Part shown: piece by piece, positions 26,392-33,756 of the stretch
How positions within the stretch are numbered: position 1 is the stretch's first letter
Layout: each line of letters begins with the position of its first letter
From: Pseudomonadales bacterium
Lineage (GTDB): Bacteria; Pseudomonadota; Gammaproteobacteria; Pseudomonadales; DT-91
Direction of reading: 5' to 3'
Length of the DNA stretch: 33,756 nucleotides
Assembly (NCBI GenBank): GCA_013215055.1
Contig: JABSRQ010000033.1
Coordinates: 13,297-47,052 of the forward strand
Notes under the pieces: model-generated
Told to the model about the DNA's origin: nothing
Databases searched by the model: none
Seen by the model: only the letters and a program-made list of their open reading frames with translations
Program-made: the position numbers and the translations under genes

Positions 26392-27270
26392 ATGACCATG
26401 CCCACCGATATCAAAATTATCGATTTGATGCTGAACGTACCTGGCGATGATAACAGCCAATGGTATGAGTTTATGAAGCCGTTGCTGATGGATAAAGAAA
26501 GCCGCATGATGTTCAAGATGCCGGCTCAATATATGTTTAAAGACATTCCAGAAATCGCATCAGGTGAAACTGACGATTATATTGCCTACACCGTCGGTTT
26601 AATGGATAAGTTTAATATCGACATTGCCATGACCGGTATTGATGACCATAACGAAGTCACCAAAGAAGCGGTTAAGCGTTACCCTAAACGTTTTAAGTGT
26701 TCTTATGAATGTAACCCTAATAATGGTATGGATGAAGTGCGTAAAATCAAGCGCTTACATAAAGAGTTTGGTCTGGTTGCGGTTACCGCGTTCCCTTCAG
26801 GTTTATGTCCTCAGGTGCCTTTAAATGATAAAAAATTCTACCCGATTTATGCGGCCTGTGTAGAGTTGGATATCCCGTTTTGCACAACCGTAGGTGTTCC
26901 AGGCCCAAGATTGCCAATGGAGCCACAAAAAGTAGAGCATTTGGATGAGGTCTGTTGGTTCTTCCCTGAGCTTACCGTTGTTATGCGCCATGGTGCTGAA
27001 CCTTGGACCGATCTGGCTTGTAAATTGATGCTGAAATACCCAAATTTGTATTATATGACATCAGCTTTCGCACCCAAGCATTACCCAAAATCGATCATTG
27101 ATTTTGCTAACAGCCGTGGCAGTGACAAGATTATGTATGCCGGTTACTTCCCAATGGGCTTATCGCTGGATAGGATCTTTAAAGATATGCCGAATGTACC
27201 GTTTAAAGATGAAGTTTGGCCTAAATTCTTGCGTGAAAATGCATTAAAAGTCTTTAAGCTGGATCAGTAA
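26392..27270 (+). CDS. Amidohydrolase-fold protein (COG2159-like) lacking most metal ligands
   Basis: The 292 residues follow the layout of the amidohydrolase-2/gamma-resorcylate decarboxylase group: an N-terminal strand KIIDLMLN, GLVAVTAFPSG, IPFCTTVGVPGP, ELTVVMRHGAEPW, and a closing NALKVFKLD. Family members bind metal with DxHxH, a His after the sixth strand, HxG, and a late Asp in GSDxP. Here these read D11-L-M-L-N15, TTVG, RHGA (H200 kept) and YAGYFP, so most ligands are gone. It may have a different chemistry or no catalysis. AGGA lies about ten bases before the ATG. A terminator follows, then an acyl-CoA dehydrogenase with its own promoter. Confidence 0.75.
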   Translation: MTMPTDIKIIDLMLNVPGDDNSQWYEFMKPLLMDKESRMMFKMPAQYMFKDIPEIASGETDDYIAYTVGLMDKFNIDIAMTGIDDHNEVTKEAVKRYPKRFKCSYECNPNNGMDEVRKIKRLHKEFGLVAVTAFPSGLCPQVPLNDKKFYPIYAACVELDIPFCTTVGVPGPRLPMEPQKVEHLDEVCWFFPELTVVMRHGAEPWTDLACKLMLKYPNLYYMTSAFAPKHYPKSIIDFANSRGSDKIMYAGYFPMGLSLDRIFKDMPNVPFKDEVWPKFLRENALKVFKLDQ

Positions 27271-27278
27271 TCGCGTTA

Positions 27279-27303
27279 AACGCCAGCACTTGCTGGCGTT
27301 TTT
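27279..27303 (+). terminator. Intrinsic terminator after the amidohydrolase-fold gene
   Basis: Arms aacgccagc (27279-27287) and gctggcgtt (27292-27300), a 4-base loop, then T to 27303, starting eight bases after the stop. Confidence 0.87.
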
Positions 27304-27347
27304 ATTTGTCTTGCGGTTAGTAAGCCTGCGCCAATACTGTGTTTTAA

Positions 27348-27376
27348 TTGAAATTTCCTTCATTTTATTGCATAAT
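27348..27376 (+). promoter_or_regulatory. Sigma-70 promoter of the acyl-CoA dehydrogenase gene
   Basis: TTGAAA (27348-27353), exactly 17 bases, then CATAAT (27371-27376): five of six matches in each box. Transcription would begin near 27383, leaving a leader of about 67 bases. Confidence 0.62.
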
Positions 27377-27449
27377 GTGCGCGCTTTTTTCCACACTGGT
27401 AATGACATGCCGGTGGCAATAAACAAGTATAAATAAGTAGGAGAGTCTC

Positions 27450-28646
27450 TTGGACGCCTTAGAACAGTTTCGTTTGCAAACCCGTGAATGGCTTGAAGCC
27501 AACTGCCCAGAATCTATGCGTGGACCAGTACCCAGCATGGATGAGCATTACTGGGGTGGTCGCAATGTAGCGTTCAAATCTGAAGACCAGAAAGCCTGGT
27601 TTGAGTCTATGCGCGATAAAAACTGGATTGCACCCAGCTGGCCAGAGAAATATGGCGGTGCGGGCTTATCAACGGCTGAAGTCGCGGTTTTAAAAGAAGA
27701 GATGAAGTCTATTGAGGCGCGTCCTGCACATATCAATCTAGGTATCTGGATGGCATGTCCGGCTATTATGGAATTTGGCAGTGAAGAGCAGAAATTAAAA
27801 TATCTGCCAATGACCGCCAGGGGCGAAATTCGCTGGTGTCAGGGTTATTCTGAGCCAGGTGCAGGTTCTGACTTGGCCGGATTACAAACCAAGGCCGTAC
27901 GTGACGGTGATGATTTTATTATCAATGGCTCTAAAATCTGGACATCTTATGCCGATGAATCCGATTATATTTATTGCCTGGTACGAACCAATCAAGATGC
28001 ACCCAAGCGTGAAGGCATTACCTTTTTAGTTTTTGATATGGCTTCTGAAGGTGTAAGCACACAAACGATTGAGCTGACCAATGGTGATTCACATTTCTGT
28101 CAAACCTTCTTTGACAATGTACGTGTACCGGTAGCCAATGTTATTGGTGAAATTGATAAAGGCTGGACTGTTGCCAAGCGTGTACTTGAACTTGAACGTG
28201 CCATGATGTCTGATATCGAAGAGTCTGCAGCACGTCATGAAGACAGCCCAAGCAAATTGGCTAAAGAATATATCGGCCTTGATGGCGAAGGTAAGATTGC
28301 GGATAGAATTTTACGTGACCGTATCGCGCAGAACGCAATGAATACCGAAGCTTTTGATGCAACCATGGCGCGTGTTTATGAAGAGTTTGCAGCTTCTGAT
28401 CCATTAGCTGGCATGGCTATGATGATTGCAAAATACCAAGGTACCGAGGAAGATAAACGTAAATATCAGTTGATCATGGATATTCTGGGTAATAAATCAC
28501 TGGGCTGGGAAGGTGAACAATTCTCGGATGGTGAGTTGCGCATGAGTAAGCAACACTTCTTAACGTATGCGCATACGATTGCCGGTGGCACCTCTGAAGT
28601 TCAATTAAACATTATTGCCAAGCGTGTATTAGGTTTACCTGATTAA
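27450..28646 (+). CDS. Acyl-CoA dehydrogenase
   Basis: FAD-dependent enzyme that puts a trans-2,3 double bond into an acyl-CoA, the first step of beta-oxidation-like pathways. The 398 residues show an N-terminal helical domain, the flavin/substrate segment RWCQGYSEPGAGSDLAGLQTKA (about 128-149), SKIWTSYADESDYIYCLVRT, and the C-terminal GGTSEVQLNIIAKRVLGLP. An acidic insertion about 250-330 makes the C-terminal helical domain somewhat long. The start is TTG 27450, well supported by AGGAG six bases upstream. A clear promoter precedes it and a terminator follows, so it is a single-gene unit. Whether the substrate is a fatty, branched or steroid acyl-CoA cannot be read from sequence. Confidence 0.92.
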   Translation: MDALEQFRLQTREWLEANCPESMRGPVPSMDEHYWGGRNVAFKSEDQKAWFESMRDKNWIAPSWPEKYGGAGLSTAEVAVLKEEMKSIEARPAHINLGIWMACPAIMEFGSEEQKLKYLPMTARGEIRWCQGYSEPGAGSDLAGLQTKAVRDGDDFIINGSKIWTSYADESDYIYCLVRTNQDAPKREGITFLVFDMASEGVSTQTIELTNGDSHFCQTFFDNVRVPVANVIGEIDKGWTVAKRVLELERAMMSDIEESAARHEDSPSKLAKEYIGLDGEGKIADRILRDRIAQNAMNTEAFDATMARVYEEFAASDPLAGMAMMIAKYQGTEEDKRKYQLIMDILGNKSLGWEGEQFSDGELRMSKQHFLTYAHTIAGGTSEVQLNIIAKRVLGLPD

Positions 28647-28669
28647 GCTTAATTATCATGTTAAATTTT

Positions 28670-28693
28670 AAAGGCCGCTAAGCGGCCTTTTTT
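28670..28693 (+). terminator. Intrinsic terminator after the acyl-CoA dehydrogenase gene
   Basis: Arms aaaggccgc (28670-28678) and gcggccttt (28682-28690), a 3-base loop, then T to 28693. It lies in the convergent gap with ppsR and may also slow transcription coming from ppsR. Confidence 0.88.
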
Positions 28694-28707
28694 GTGCCTG
28701 CAAATAC

Positions 28708-29520
28708 TCAGTGGCCCAAGCCGGTTTGCTCTAAAATAGCGGCGGCAATTTCCTCAATCGAAAGATCTGTAACATCAACCTGAGCAACACCTATGCGTCT
28801 TAACATCGCTTCAACTTCGGCTATCTCCATCTGACACTGGCGTATAGAGGCGTAACGGCTATTGGACTTTCGCTCATGGCGTATTTTGGTTAAACGTTCA
28901 GGTGATATCGTAAGGCCAAATAATTTTTTCCTATAAGGCTTCAATACCGATGGAATCTCCATGCTCTCAAGATCCTCCTCTGTTATGGGGTAGTTTGCTG
29001 CATAGATGCCATGCTGAAGGGCTAAGTAAAGACAGGTAGGGGTTTTACCGCTGCGTGATACGCCAGTAAGGATGATATCGGCTTTGTCGTAATAATGGGT
29101 TCTGGCACCGTCATCATTGTCCATCGCAAAATGCACGGCATCTATGCGACTATCATAATTCTTTTTATTGATTTGCCCGTGAGCGCGTCCAACGGTGTGA
29201 GATGACGCGGTGTTTAATTCTTTTTCCAGTGGCTTTATATACGTCTCCAGCATATTAAAGCGCAGGCAATTTGCCGCATCTAACAGGGATGCCATTTTTT
29301 CATCGAGCAAGGTATCAAAGACAATGGCAGATGCCTTATCTTTTTCGCTGGCTTTGTTAATTCTGTCAATGGCATCATGCACCTTAGCTATGCTATTAAC
29401 ATTGGGGATCACGCAGTGCTCAAATTCCACACTTTCAAATTGGGAAAGTACAGATTGACCTAAGGTTTGTGCGGTAATGCCGGTGCTGTCGGATATAAAA
29501 AAAACACTTCTTCTTTGCAT
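28708..29520 (-). CDS. ppsR: PEP synthase regulatory protein (bifunctional kinase/pyrophosphorylase, DUF299)
   Basis: Switches PEP synthase off by ADP-dependent phosphorylation of a Thr next to its catalytic His, and on by phosphate-dependent removal. The 270 residues begin FFISDSTGITAQTLGQSVLSQF and contain the P-loop GVSRSGKTPT (153-162), followed by LALQHGIYAANYPI and LFGLTISPERLTKIRHER, all standard for the family. Length is normal. It is divergent from the ppsA-like gene across 88 bases, the classic pairing, and the target Thr and His are present in that protein. Confidence 0.95.
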   Translation of the reverse strand: MQRRSVFFISDSTGITAQTLGQSVLSQFESVEFEHCVIPNVNSIAKVHDAIDRINKASEKDKASAIVFDTLLDEKMASLLDAANCLRFNMLETYIKPLEKELNTASSHTVGRAHGQINKKNYDSRIDAVHFAMDNDDGARTHYYDKADIILTGVSRSGKTPTCLYLALQHGIYAANYPITEEDLESMEIPSVLKPYRKKLFGLTISPERLTKIRHERKSNSRYASIRQCQMEIAEVEAMLRRIGVAQVDVTDLSIEEIAAAILEQTGLGH

Positions 29521-29597
29521 GATAAAAGCTGGGCTCTTTAAAAATAACTATTGCTGTTTATTTGCCTGCACGATTAAAATGGTGCAGTGATTATGCT

Positions 29598-29642
29598 AAG
29601 GAATCGATGTGGCTACTCTTACAATACCCTATCAGCAAATAA
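29598..29642 (+). promoter_or_regulatory. ppsA ribosome-binding site with overlapping start codons and an 11-codon mini-frame
   Basis: AAGGA (29598-29602) serves GTG 29609 at a six-base spacing, the chosen ppsA start. An ATG two bases earlier (29607) opens another frame of 11 codons that ends at TAA 29640-29642, which overlaps the in-frame ATG (Met12 of PpsA) as TAATG. This could be a decoy or leader peptide. Confidence 0.5.
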
Positions 29643-31885
29643 TGAATTATGACGATGCAGAAAACAACTGTGTATTCCGTCGACGTGCACGCAATTTCCA
29701 CAGGCTTTGCAGTGCAGGCTTAACCGTCGCTGATGGTCTTATTTTAACCCCGGATTTTTTTAGCCGCCTTTTTTCTTCGCTGGTGGATGAAAAAGGTTGT
29801 TTGCATTCACCGGATCTTTGCCCGGGACTGGGTGCTAGCTTAGAGGATTTGCTCGAGCCGCAGTTGACGAAGATTGAGGCGCTGGCATATACCACTGAAA
29901 ATCGACTGTTAAGTCTAAGTATCAGCTTTAATGCACAGACTGACCTCGGCGCAGAGCTTAGCGAGAAAACCTTTTATTTTAATGGCTTGAAAGAGTTATC
30001 ATCTATTTTACTTGAAGAAGTATCTGATTTTCTACGTTGCCATGATGAATCTGTTTCAGTGTCTAAAATCAGTGCTTGTATTCAGTCTGCCGCCAGCAGT
30101 GCCGATCAAATTTGTGGTGTAGCCAATACGCGAGATGAGGATTCAGGCTTTGAAGGCGTAGCCATCGTTAGAGCCAGCTATGGTTTGCTACCTGATGATA
30201 AGACGCAGTTATATGCTTTTGATGAATTTCATATCAGCAAAATAGCCCTGGCGGCCGGTAAAAAAAGTATCGTGCAGCGTAATCTGGGGCATAAGTCAGA
30301 AAGCACGGTGATGGTTCAACAGCAAATAAATCGCATGCCCTGCGATGAGGCATCTCGCCTGTCATTTTCTATCACCGATGACGAGGTTGTATCTATAGCC
30401 TCCATAGCGATTCAATGTGAACAAATTCTTGCTGCTGCAGTAGAGATCAGTTGGTACAAATCTGGCGGCAATCAACATATTGTATTAATAAATATATCGC
30501 TTATGGCGCGAGAGAATCCAACAAATAATCTACTTGAACGCTACCTTTTAAAAGATAGTGGCCAGGTTTTGATTGAAGGGCGCTCTGTTGGTCAGCGTAT
30601 TGCTACTGGTCCTGTACGCATCATCACCAACAGGAAAGATATTGGCCTATTGCGAGAGGGTGAAATATTAGTCACCGACATGACCGACCCAGACTGGGAA
30701 AGTGTAATCGATAAGGCCGCAGCGATTATCACCAATCGAGGCGGGCGCACCTGTCATGCCGCGATTATTGCAAGGGAGTTGGGTGTGCCAGCCATTGTTG
30801 GCTGCATCAATGCTACCGAAGTATTAAAGGGTATTGATCATGTGACCGTGTCTTGTGCTGAAGGTGATATGGGGTATATCTATAAGGGCAAACTGGATTA
30901 TGCCGTCAGTGATCAAACCCTGTTTCATACACCGGATATCGACGTTGAAATTTTAATGAATGTCGGCAATCCCGATAGAGCATATAGTTTTCAGGCCCAT
31001 CCTAATAATGGTGTGGGCTTGGCGAGACTGGAGTTCATCATCAATCGTATGATTGGCATTCACCCTAAGGCGTTGCTGAATAGCCATAAACTCTCAGCCG
31101 AGACGCAGGCTGCGATTAATATTCGTATGGCAGGTTTTGATAATGCAATTGAATTTTATAAATGTAAGTTGATGGAGGGGGTCGCTACTATTGCGGCAGC
31201 CTTCTACCCCAAAAAGGTTGTTGTACGCTTATCGGATTTTAAATCTAACGAATACGGCCATTTAATCGGTGGCAATTATTATGAGCCCGCAGAAGAGAAT
31301 CCGATGCTGGGCTTTCGAGGTGTATCACGCTATTTATCCGATGATTTCAAACCCTGTTTTGAGCTGGAGTGCCAGGCATTAAAAGCCGTTAGAGATGAGA
31401 TGGGCTTTACCAATGTTGAATTAATGGTGCCTTTTTGCCGCACCCTGGGTGAGGCAAGGCAGGTTATTGAGTTATTAGAAGAAAATGGATTGGTCAGAGG
31501 GGAGCGTGGGCTTAAGATTATTATGATGTGTGAAATCCCCGCCAACGCACTATTGGCCGATCAGTTTTTACCCTATTTTGATGGGTTTTCAATAGGCTCT
31601 AATGATTTAACCCAATTAACCCTGGGTTTGGATAGAGACTCTGCGTTGGTTGCGCATTTATTTGATGAAAGAAATGATGCGGTTAAAATGCTGTTTAAAA
31701 TGGCGATTGATGCCTGCAAGGCGCAAGGGAAAACTATAAGCGTCTGCGGACAAGCACCTTCAGAGCACCCGGAGTTGGCCAGCTGGTTTGTTGAGCAAGG
31801 TGTTGATGGTTTATCGTTAAATCCCGATTCAGTACTTGAAATCTTGATGCATCTGAATGCAAAAAAACGTCAAATAGCCCCGTGA
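29609..31885 (+). CDS. ppsA: Phosphoenolpyruvate synthase homologue with degenerate ATP-binding domain
   Basis: PEP synthase makes PEP from pyruvate and ATP through a phosphohistidine. From about residue 318 to the end this 758-residue protein is close to E. coli PpsA: TNRGGRTCHAAIIARELG with catalytic H383 and regulatory T381, VGNPDRA, GLARLEFIINRMIGIHP, RLSDFKSNEY, EENPMLGFRG, GFSIGSNDLTQL and SVCGQAPSEHPE (C713). The first 300 residues are very different. The GGKNASLGE loop is absent, AVRSSA reads SISFNA, DIEW reads EISW, and QARPE reads LINIS, so the ATP-site residues are lost. Normal ATP-driven synthesis is doubtful. The start is GTG 29609. It is divergent from ppsR, and a Rieske gene overlaps its stop. 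Confidence 0.88.
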   Translation: MATLTIPYQQIMNYDDAENNCVFRRRARNFHRLCSAGLTVADGLILTPDFFSRLFSSLVDEKGCLHSPDLCPGLGASLEDLLEPQLTKIEALAYTTENRLLSLSISFNAQTDLGAELSEKTFYFNGLKELSSILLEEVSDFLRCHDESVSVSKISACIQSAASSADQICGVANTRDEDSGFEGVAIVRASYGLLPDDKTQLYAFDEFHISKIALAAGKKSIVQRNLGHKSESTVMVQQQINRMPCDEASRLSFSITDDEVVSIASIAIQCEQILAAAVEISWYKSGGNQHIVLINISLMARENPTNNLLERYLLKDSGQVLIEGRSVGQRIATGPVRIITNRKDIGLLREGEILVTDMTDPDWESVIDKAAAIITNRGGRTCHAAIIARELGVPAIVGCINATEVLKGIDHVTVSCAEGDMGYIYKGKLDYAVSDQTLFHTPDIDVEILMNVGNPDRAYSFQAHPNNGVGLARLEFIINRMIGIHPKALLNSHKLSAETQAAINIRMAGFDNAIEFYKCKLMEGVATIAAAFYPKKVVVRLSDFKSNEYGHLIGGNYYEPAEENPMLGFRGVSRYLSDDFKPCFELECQALKAVRDEMGFTNVELMVPFCRTLGEARQVIELLEENGLVRGERGLKIIMMCEIPANALLADQFLPYFDGFSIGSNDLTQLTLGLDRDSALVAHLFDERNDAVKMLFKMAIDACKAQGKTISVCGQAPSEHPELASWFVEQGVDGLSLNPDSVLEILMHLNAKKRQIAP

Positions 31886-32193
31886 TTTTTCATGCACTTG
31901 AAAGGCTGATGAATCTTCATGAGGGCTATCGTCGCACGTTGGTCATTGATAGGCAGCAGCTGCTATTGATTGAGCAGCAGGGGCGCCGTTATGTTATTCA
32001 GGGTAGTTGTCCACATCTGCATTGGCCGCTAGAGCATGCCATTATTCAAGATGATGTTATACGGTGTCAAAAACATAACTTTGCATTTAATGTAAACACC
32101 GGTGTTATTGTCAGTGATATTCAGCAAAGCTGTCCGTCATTAAGGGTTTATCCGATCATCTATCAAGGTAATACATTGGGGGTTTATTTATAA
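31882..32193 (+). CDS. Small Rieske [2Fe-2S] protein
   Basis: Electron carrier with a Rieske cluster, similar in size to NirD-like and dioxygenase ferredoxins. The 103 residues hold both ligand pairs: CPHLHWPL (C43, H45) and CQKHNFAF (C62, H65), with an extra Cys at 84. No signal peptide, so cytosolic. The chosen start is GTG 31882, overlapping the ppsA stop by four bases (GTGA); ATG 31909 after AAAGG is an alternative at tight spacing. It should be co-transcribed with the ppsA homologue. The electron partner is unknown. Confidence 0.83.
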   Translation: MIFHALERLMNLHEGYRRTLVIDRQQLLLIEQQGRRYVIQGSCPHLHWPLEHAIIQDDVIRCQKHNFAFNVNTGVIVSDIQQSCPSLRVYPIIYQGNTLGVYL

Positions 32194-32225
32194 TCTAATG
32201 GGTAGAGCTCTTGCGTAGAAAGCAT

Positions 32226-32246
32226 GGTCTTTTTGCAAGAAAGACC
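32226..32246 (+). terminator. Possible weak terminator after the Rieske gene
   Basis: Arms ggtcttt (32226-32232) and aaagacc (32240-32246) form a hairpin followed only by TTTAA, about 33 bases after the stop. The T-run is short, so read-through is likely. Confidence 0.4.
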
Positions 32247-32354
32247 TTTAACTGGATTAATAACCGGTGGCTAATTCGACCGCGTATGCAGTAATAACAA
32301 AAAACACAAAAATGCAAAGTATCTAGACGTTTTTATTGTTAAAAGCGTTAACCC

Positions 32355-32383
32355 TTGCAAGTTGAGTGCATATTTCGTAAATT
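32355..32383 (+). promoter_or_regulatory. Candidate sigma-70 promoter of nsrR
   Basis: TTGCAA (32355-32360), a 17-base spacer and TAAATT (32378-32383), four of six matches each. The -10 overlaps the adjacent palindrome. Confidence 0.45.
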
Positions 32384-32394
32384 TCGCGCGAAAT
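32381..32394. promoter_or_regulatory. 14-bp perfect palindrome, candidate operator in the nsrR promoter
   Basis: atttcgcgcgaaat reads the same on both strands. Another atttcg lies nine bases upstream (32372-32377), giving two direct and one inverted copy. It overlaps the -10 and ends 23 bases before the nsrR ATG, a position where a bound repressor would block transcription. Confidence 0.5.
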
Positions 32395-32417
32395 AAAAAA
32401 AATAATAAAGGTGCATT

Positions 32418-32858
32418 ATGCAGTTAAGTCGATTCACCGACTATTCTGTCAGGGTATTACTGTACTCGGCAGCAAACCCAGAACGTCTGGTTACGCTTTC
32501 TGAAATTTCGCAATTTTATAATATCTCGCTTGAGCATTTGCGTAAGGTGGTTCATAACCTGGGCAAGCTGGAATATTTAAAAACACACCGCGGTAAAAAA
32601 GGTGGCATGCAATTAAATATGGCACCGTGTGATATCAATATTGGAGAGCTTATTGGCAAGGTAGAAGGGCAGTCTGCGCTGATTGATTGTCAGGCGCAAA
32701 ATTGTAATATCACCGCCATGTGCGGCTTATCGTCTGCGTTAGCAAAGGCGAATGCGGCATTTTTTAATGAGCTTAAGCAGTATTCCTTACACGACATTAT
32801 CGACAGTGGCGCTATGCGTGATTTGATCAATGTAGATGATATCATCGCCTGCGTCTAA
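32418..32858 (+). CDS. nsrR: Rrf2-family Fe-S transcriptional regulator NsrR
   Basis: Nitric-oxide-sensing repressor of the Rrf2 family. The 146 residues start MQLSRFTDYSVRVLLYSA, then a winged helix with EHLRKVVHNLGKLEYLKTHRGKKGG, and the cluster ligands C91, C96 and C102 in the NsrR spacing (CQAQNC, then MCGL). IscR differs in this Cys pattern. The ATG has AAAGG about 8 bases upstream. A palindrome overlaps its likely promoter, so autoregulation is plausible. No NO-detoxification gene (hmp, ytfE, norV) is in the window. NsrR is the best name; another NO- or redox-sensing Rrf2 protein remains possible. Confidence 0.86.
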   Translation: MQLSRFTDYSVRVLLYSAANPERLVTLSEISQFYNISLEHLRKVVHNLGKLEYLKTHRGKKGGMQLNMAPCDINIGELIGKVEGQSALIDCQAQNCNITAMCGLSSALAKANAAFFNELKQYSLHDIIDSGAMRDLINVDDIIACV

Positions 32859-32974
32859 ATTCGTTAGTCTGTGCGCAGAGTGTGGATTTACTGGCGTAAC
32901 TCTCTGCGACTAAAAGTCGATTAATTGCTTTAAATTGGATAGAATCGCGCCTTCAAACTTTTAGGCCGATTATC

Positions 32975-33756
32975 ATGAGTGCTTTTACTGACGCTGTAGA
33001 TCAGCGTCGCACCTTTGCAATTATTTCTCACCCCGATGCGGGTAAAACAACCATCACCGAAAAACTGCTTTTAATCGGCCAGTTAATTCAAGTGGCAGGT
33101 ACGGTTAAAGGTAAAAAATCCGGTCGCATGGCCACCTCTGACTGGATGACCATGGAGCAGGAACGTGGCATCTCGGTCACATCCTCGGTGATGCAATTCC
33201 CGTATAAAAACTGCATGGTTAATCTATTGGATACCCCGGGGCATGAAGACTTCTCCGAAGATACCTATAGAACCCTGACCGCAGTAGATTCGGCATTGAT
33301 GATCATCGATGGCGCAAAAGGGGTAGAAAAACGCACCGTCAAGCTAATGAATGTTTGTCGTCTGCGTGACACGCCCATCCTAAGCTTTGTTAATAAACTT
33401 GATAGAGACGTTAGAGACGGCATTGATTTATTGGATGAAATTGAAAAGGTTTTATCCATTAAAGCTGCGCCTATTAATTGGCCGGTAGGCATGGGTAAGG
33501 AATTCAAAGGCGTATATAATTTATATACCGATACCTTCCATGTATATAAGCAACAGGGTGGTCATCTCTTGCCTGATGATATTCAATTTAAGGGGCTTAA
33601 GTCAGATGAAGCCCAAGCTTTGTTGGGCGTATATTTTGATGATTTTGTTGAAGAGATTGAATTGGTTAGAGGTGCAAGTCATGAGTTTGATCGCGAGGAA
33701 TATCTAGCAGGTAAATTAACCCCTGTATTCTTTGGTACGGCGTTGGGTAACTTTGG
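32975..33756 (+). CDS. prfC: Peptide chain release factor 3, 5' part (3' end outside window)
   Basis: Translational GTPase that removes RF1/RF2 from the ribosome after peptide release. The frame starts at ATG 32975, with TAGG about nine bases before it, and runs off the window after about 260 of some 525 residues. Visible motifs: [19 protein letters not shown] (G1, about 14-32), [12 protein letters not shown] (G2), [16 protein letters not shown] (G3) and FVNKLDRD (G4), plus the RF3-specific [15 protein letters not shown]. The gene follows nsrR after 116 bases on the same strand. Confidence 0.95.
   Translation, partial: MSAFTDAVDQRRTFAIISHPDAGKTTITEKLLLIGQLIQVAGTVKGKKSGRMATSDWMTMEQERGISVTSSVMQFPYKNCMVNLLDTPGHEDFSEDTYRTLTAVDSALMIIDGAKGVEKRTVKLMNVCRLRDTPILSFVNKLDRDVRDGIDLLDEIEKVLSIKAAPINWPVGMGKEFKGVYNLYTDTFHVYKQQGGHLLPDDIQFKGLKSDEAQALLGVYFDDFVEEIELVRGASHEFDREEYLAGKLTPVFFGTALGNF

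Noticed and set aside
32874..32908. Inverted repeat cgcagag/ctctgcg after nsrR as a terminator
   Set aside because: The loop is long (over 20 bases) and no T-run follows; too weak to call.
32994..33756. Minus-strand frame at 33265-33507 inside the release factor gene
   Set aside because: Shadow of prfC, whose GTPase motifs are plain on the plus strand.

Overview
The window reads as ordinary, gene-dense chromosome from a gammaproteobacterium with moderate G+C. The best guess is a marine, Cellvibrionales/Spongiibacteraceae-like lineage. That guess rests on a ThrH and a PilZ that closely resemble the Pseudomonas proteins as I remember them, a monomeric isocitrate dehydrogenase, CysB, NsrR, PpsR/PpsA, and many acyl-CoA enzymes. 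No phage, IS element, CRISPR array, tRNA or rRNA is visible. Genes are tightly packed on both strands and no gap exceeds 300 bases.

Layout. 1-3.5 kb: 3' part of monomeric NADP-isocitrate dehydrogenase, an unknown lipoprotein, a YbfF-type esterase and a stand-alone PilZ. 3.5-6.7 kb (minus): an acyl-CoA carboxylase carboxyltransferase subunit and an acyl-CoA synthetase. 6.8-8.6 kb (minus): a response regulator with a broken GGDEF domain, preceded by glutamate racemase. 8.8-11 kb: exonuclease III, YajC and a D-cysteine desulfhydrase/ACC-deaminase-type PLP enzyme. 11-12.9 kb (minus): alanine racemase and a TauE/SafE exporter, divergent from cysB; then thrH. 14.8-19.5 kb (minus): a membrane diguanylate cyclase, a PPOX-type flavoprotein, RNase II and an RlmI-like methyltransferase. 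19.6-22 kb (plus): an Smr-domain protein, a small Cys/His protein, MoaE, a flavin reductase and a zinc-ribbon Nudix hydrolase. Next come an unknown His-rich protein, the peroxiredoxin Bcp, and a Ser/Thr kinase-PP2C phosphatase pair divergent from a double-FHA protein. 26.4-28.7 kb: an amidohydrolase-fold protein and an acyl-CoA dehydrogenase. 28.7-32.2 kb: ppsR divergent from a ppsA-like gene that overlaps a small Rieske gene. 32.4 kb to the end: nsrR and the 5' part of prfC.

Themes. Acyl-CoA metabolism (synthetase, carboxyltransferase, dehydrogenase), sulfur/cysteine control (CysB, TauE/SafE, D-cysteine desulfhydrase), phospho- and c-di-GMP signalling (kinase/phosphatase/FHA, two GGDEF-type proteins, PilZ), and the pyruvate-PEP node (PpsR/PpsA).

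The most unusual observations are these. (1) The PpsA homologue has intact phosphohistidine and PEP/pyruvate domains, but its N-terminal ATP-binding domain has lost the residues the family uses. (2) A kinase, a phosphatase and an FHA protein are each anchored by one C-terminal membrane helix. (3) An amidohydrolase-fold protein lacks most of the expected metal ligands. (4) A 14-bp perfect palindrome overlaps the apparent -10 of nsrR. All names come from reading translated sequence and remembered family motifs; no database search was run.
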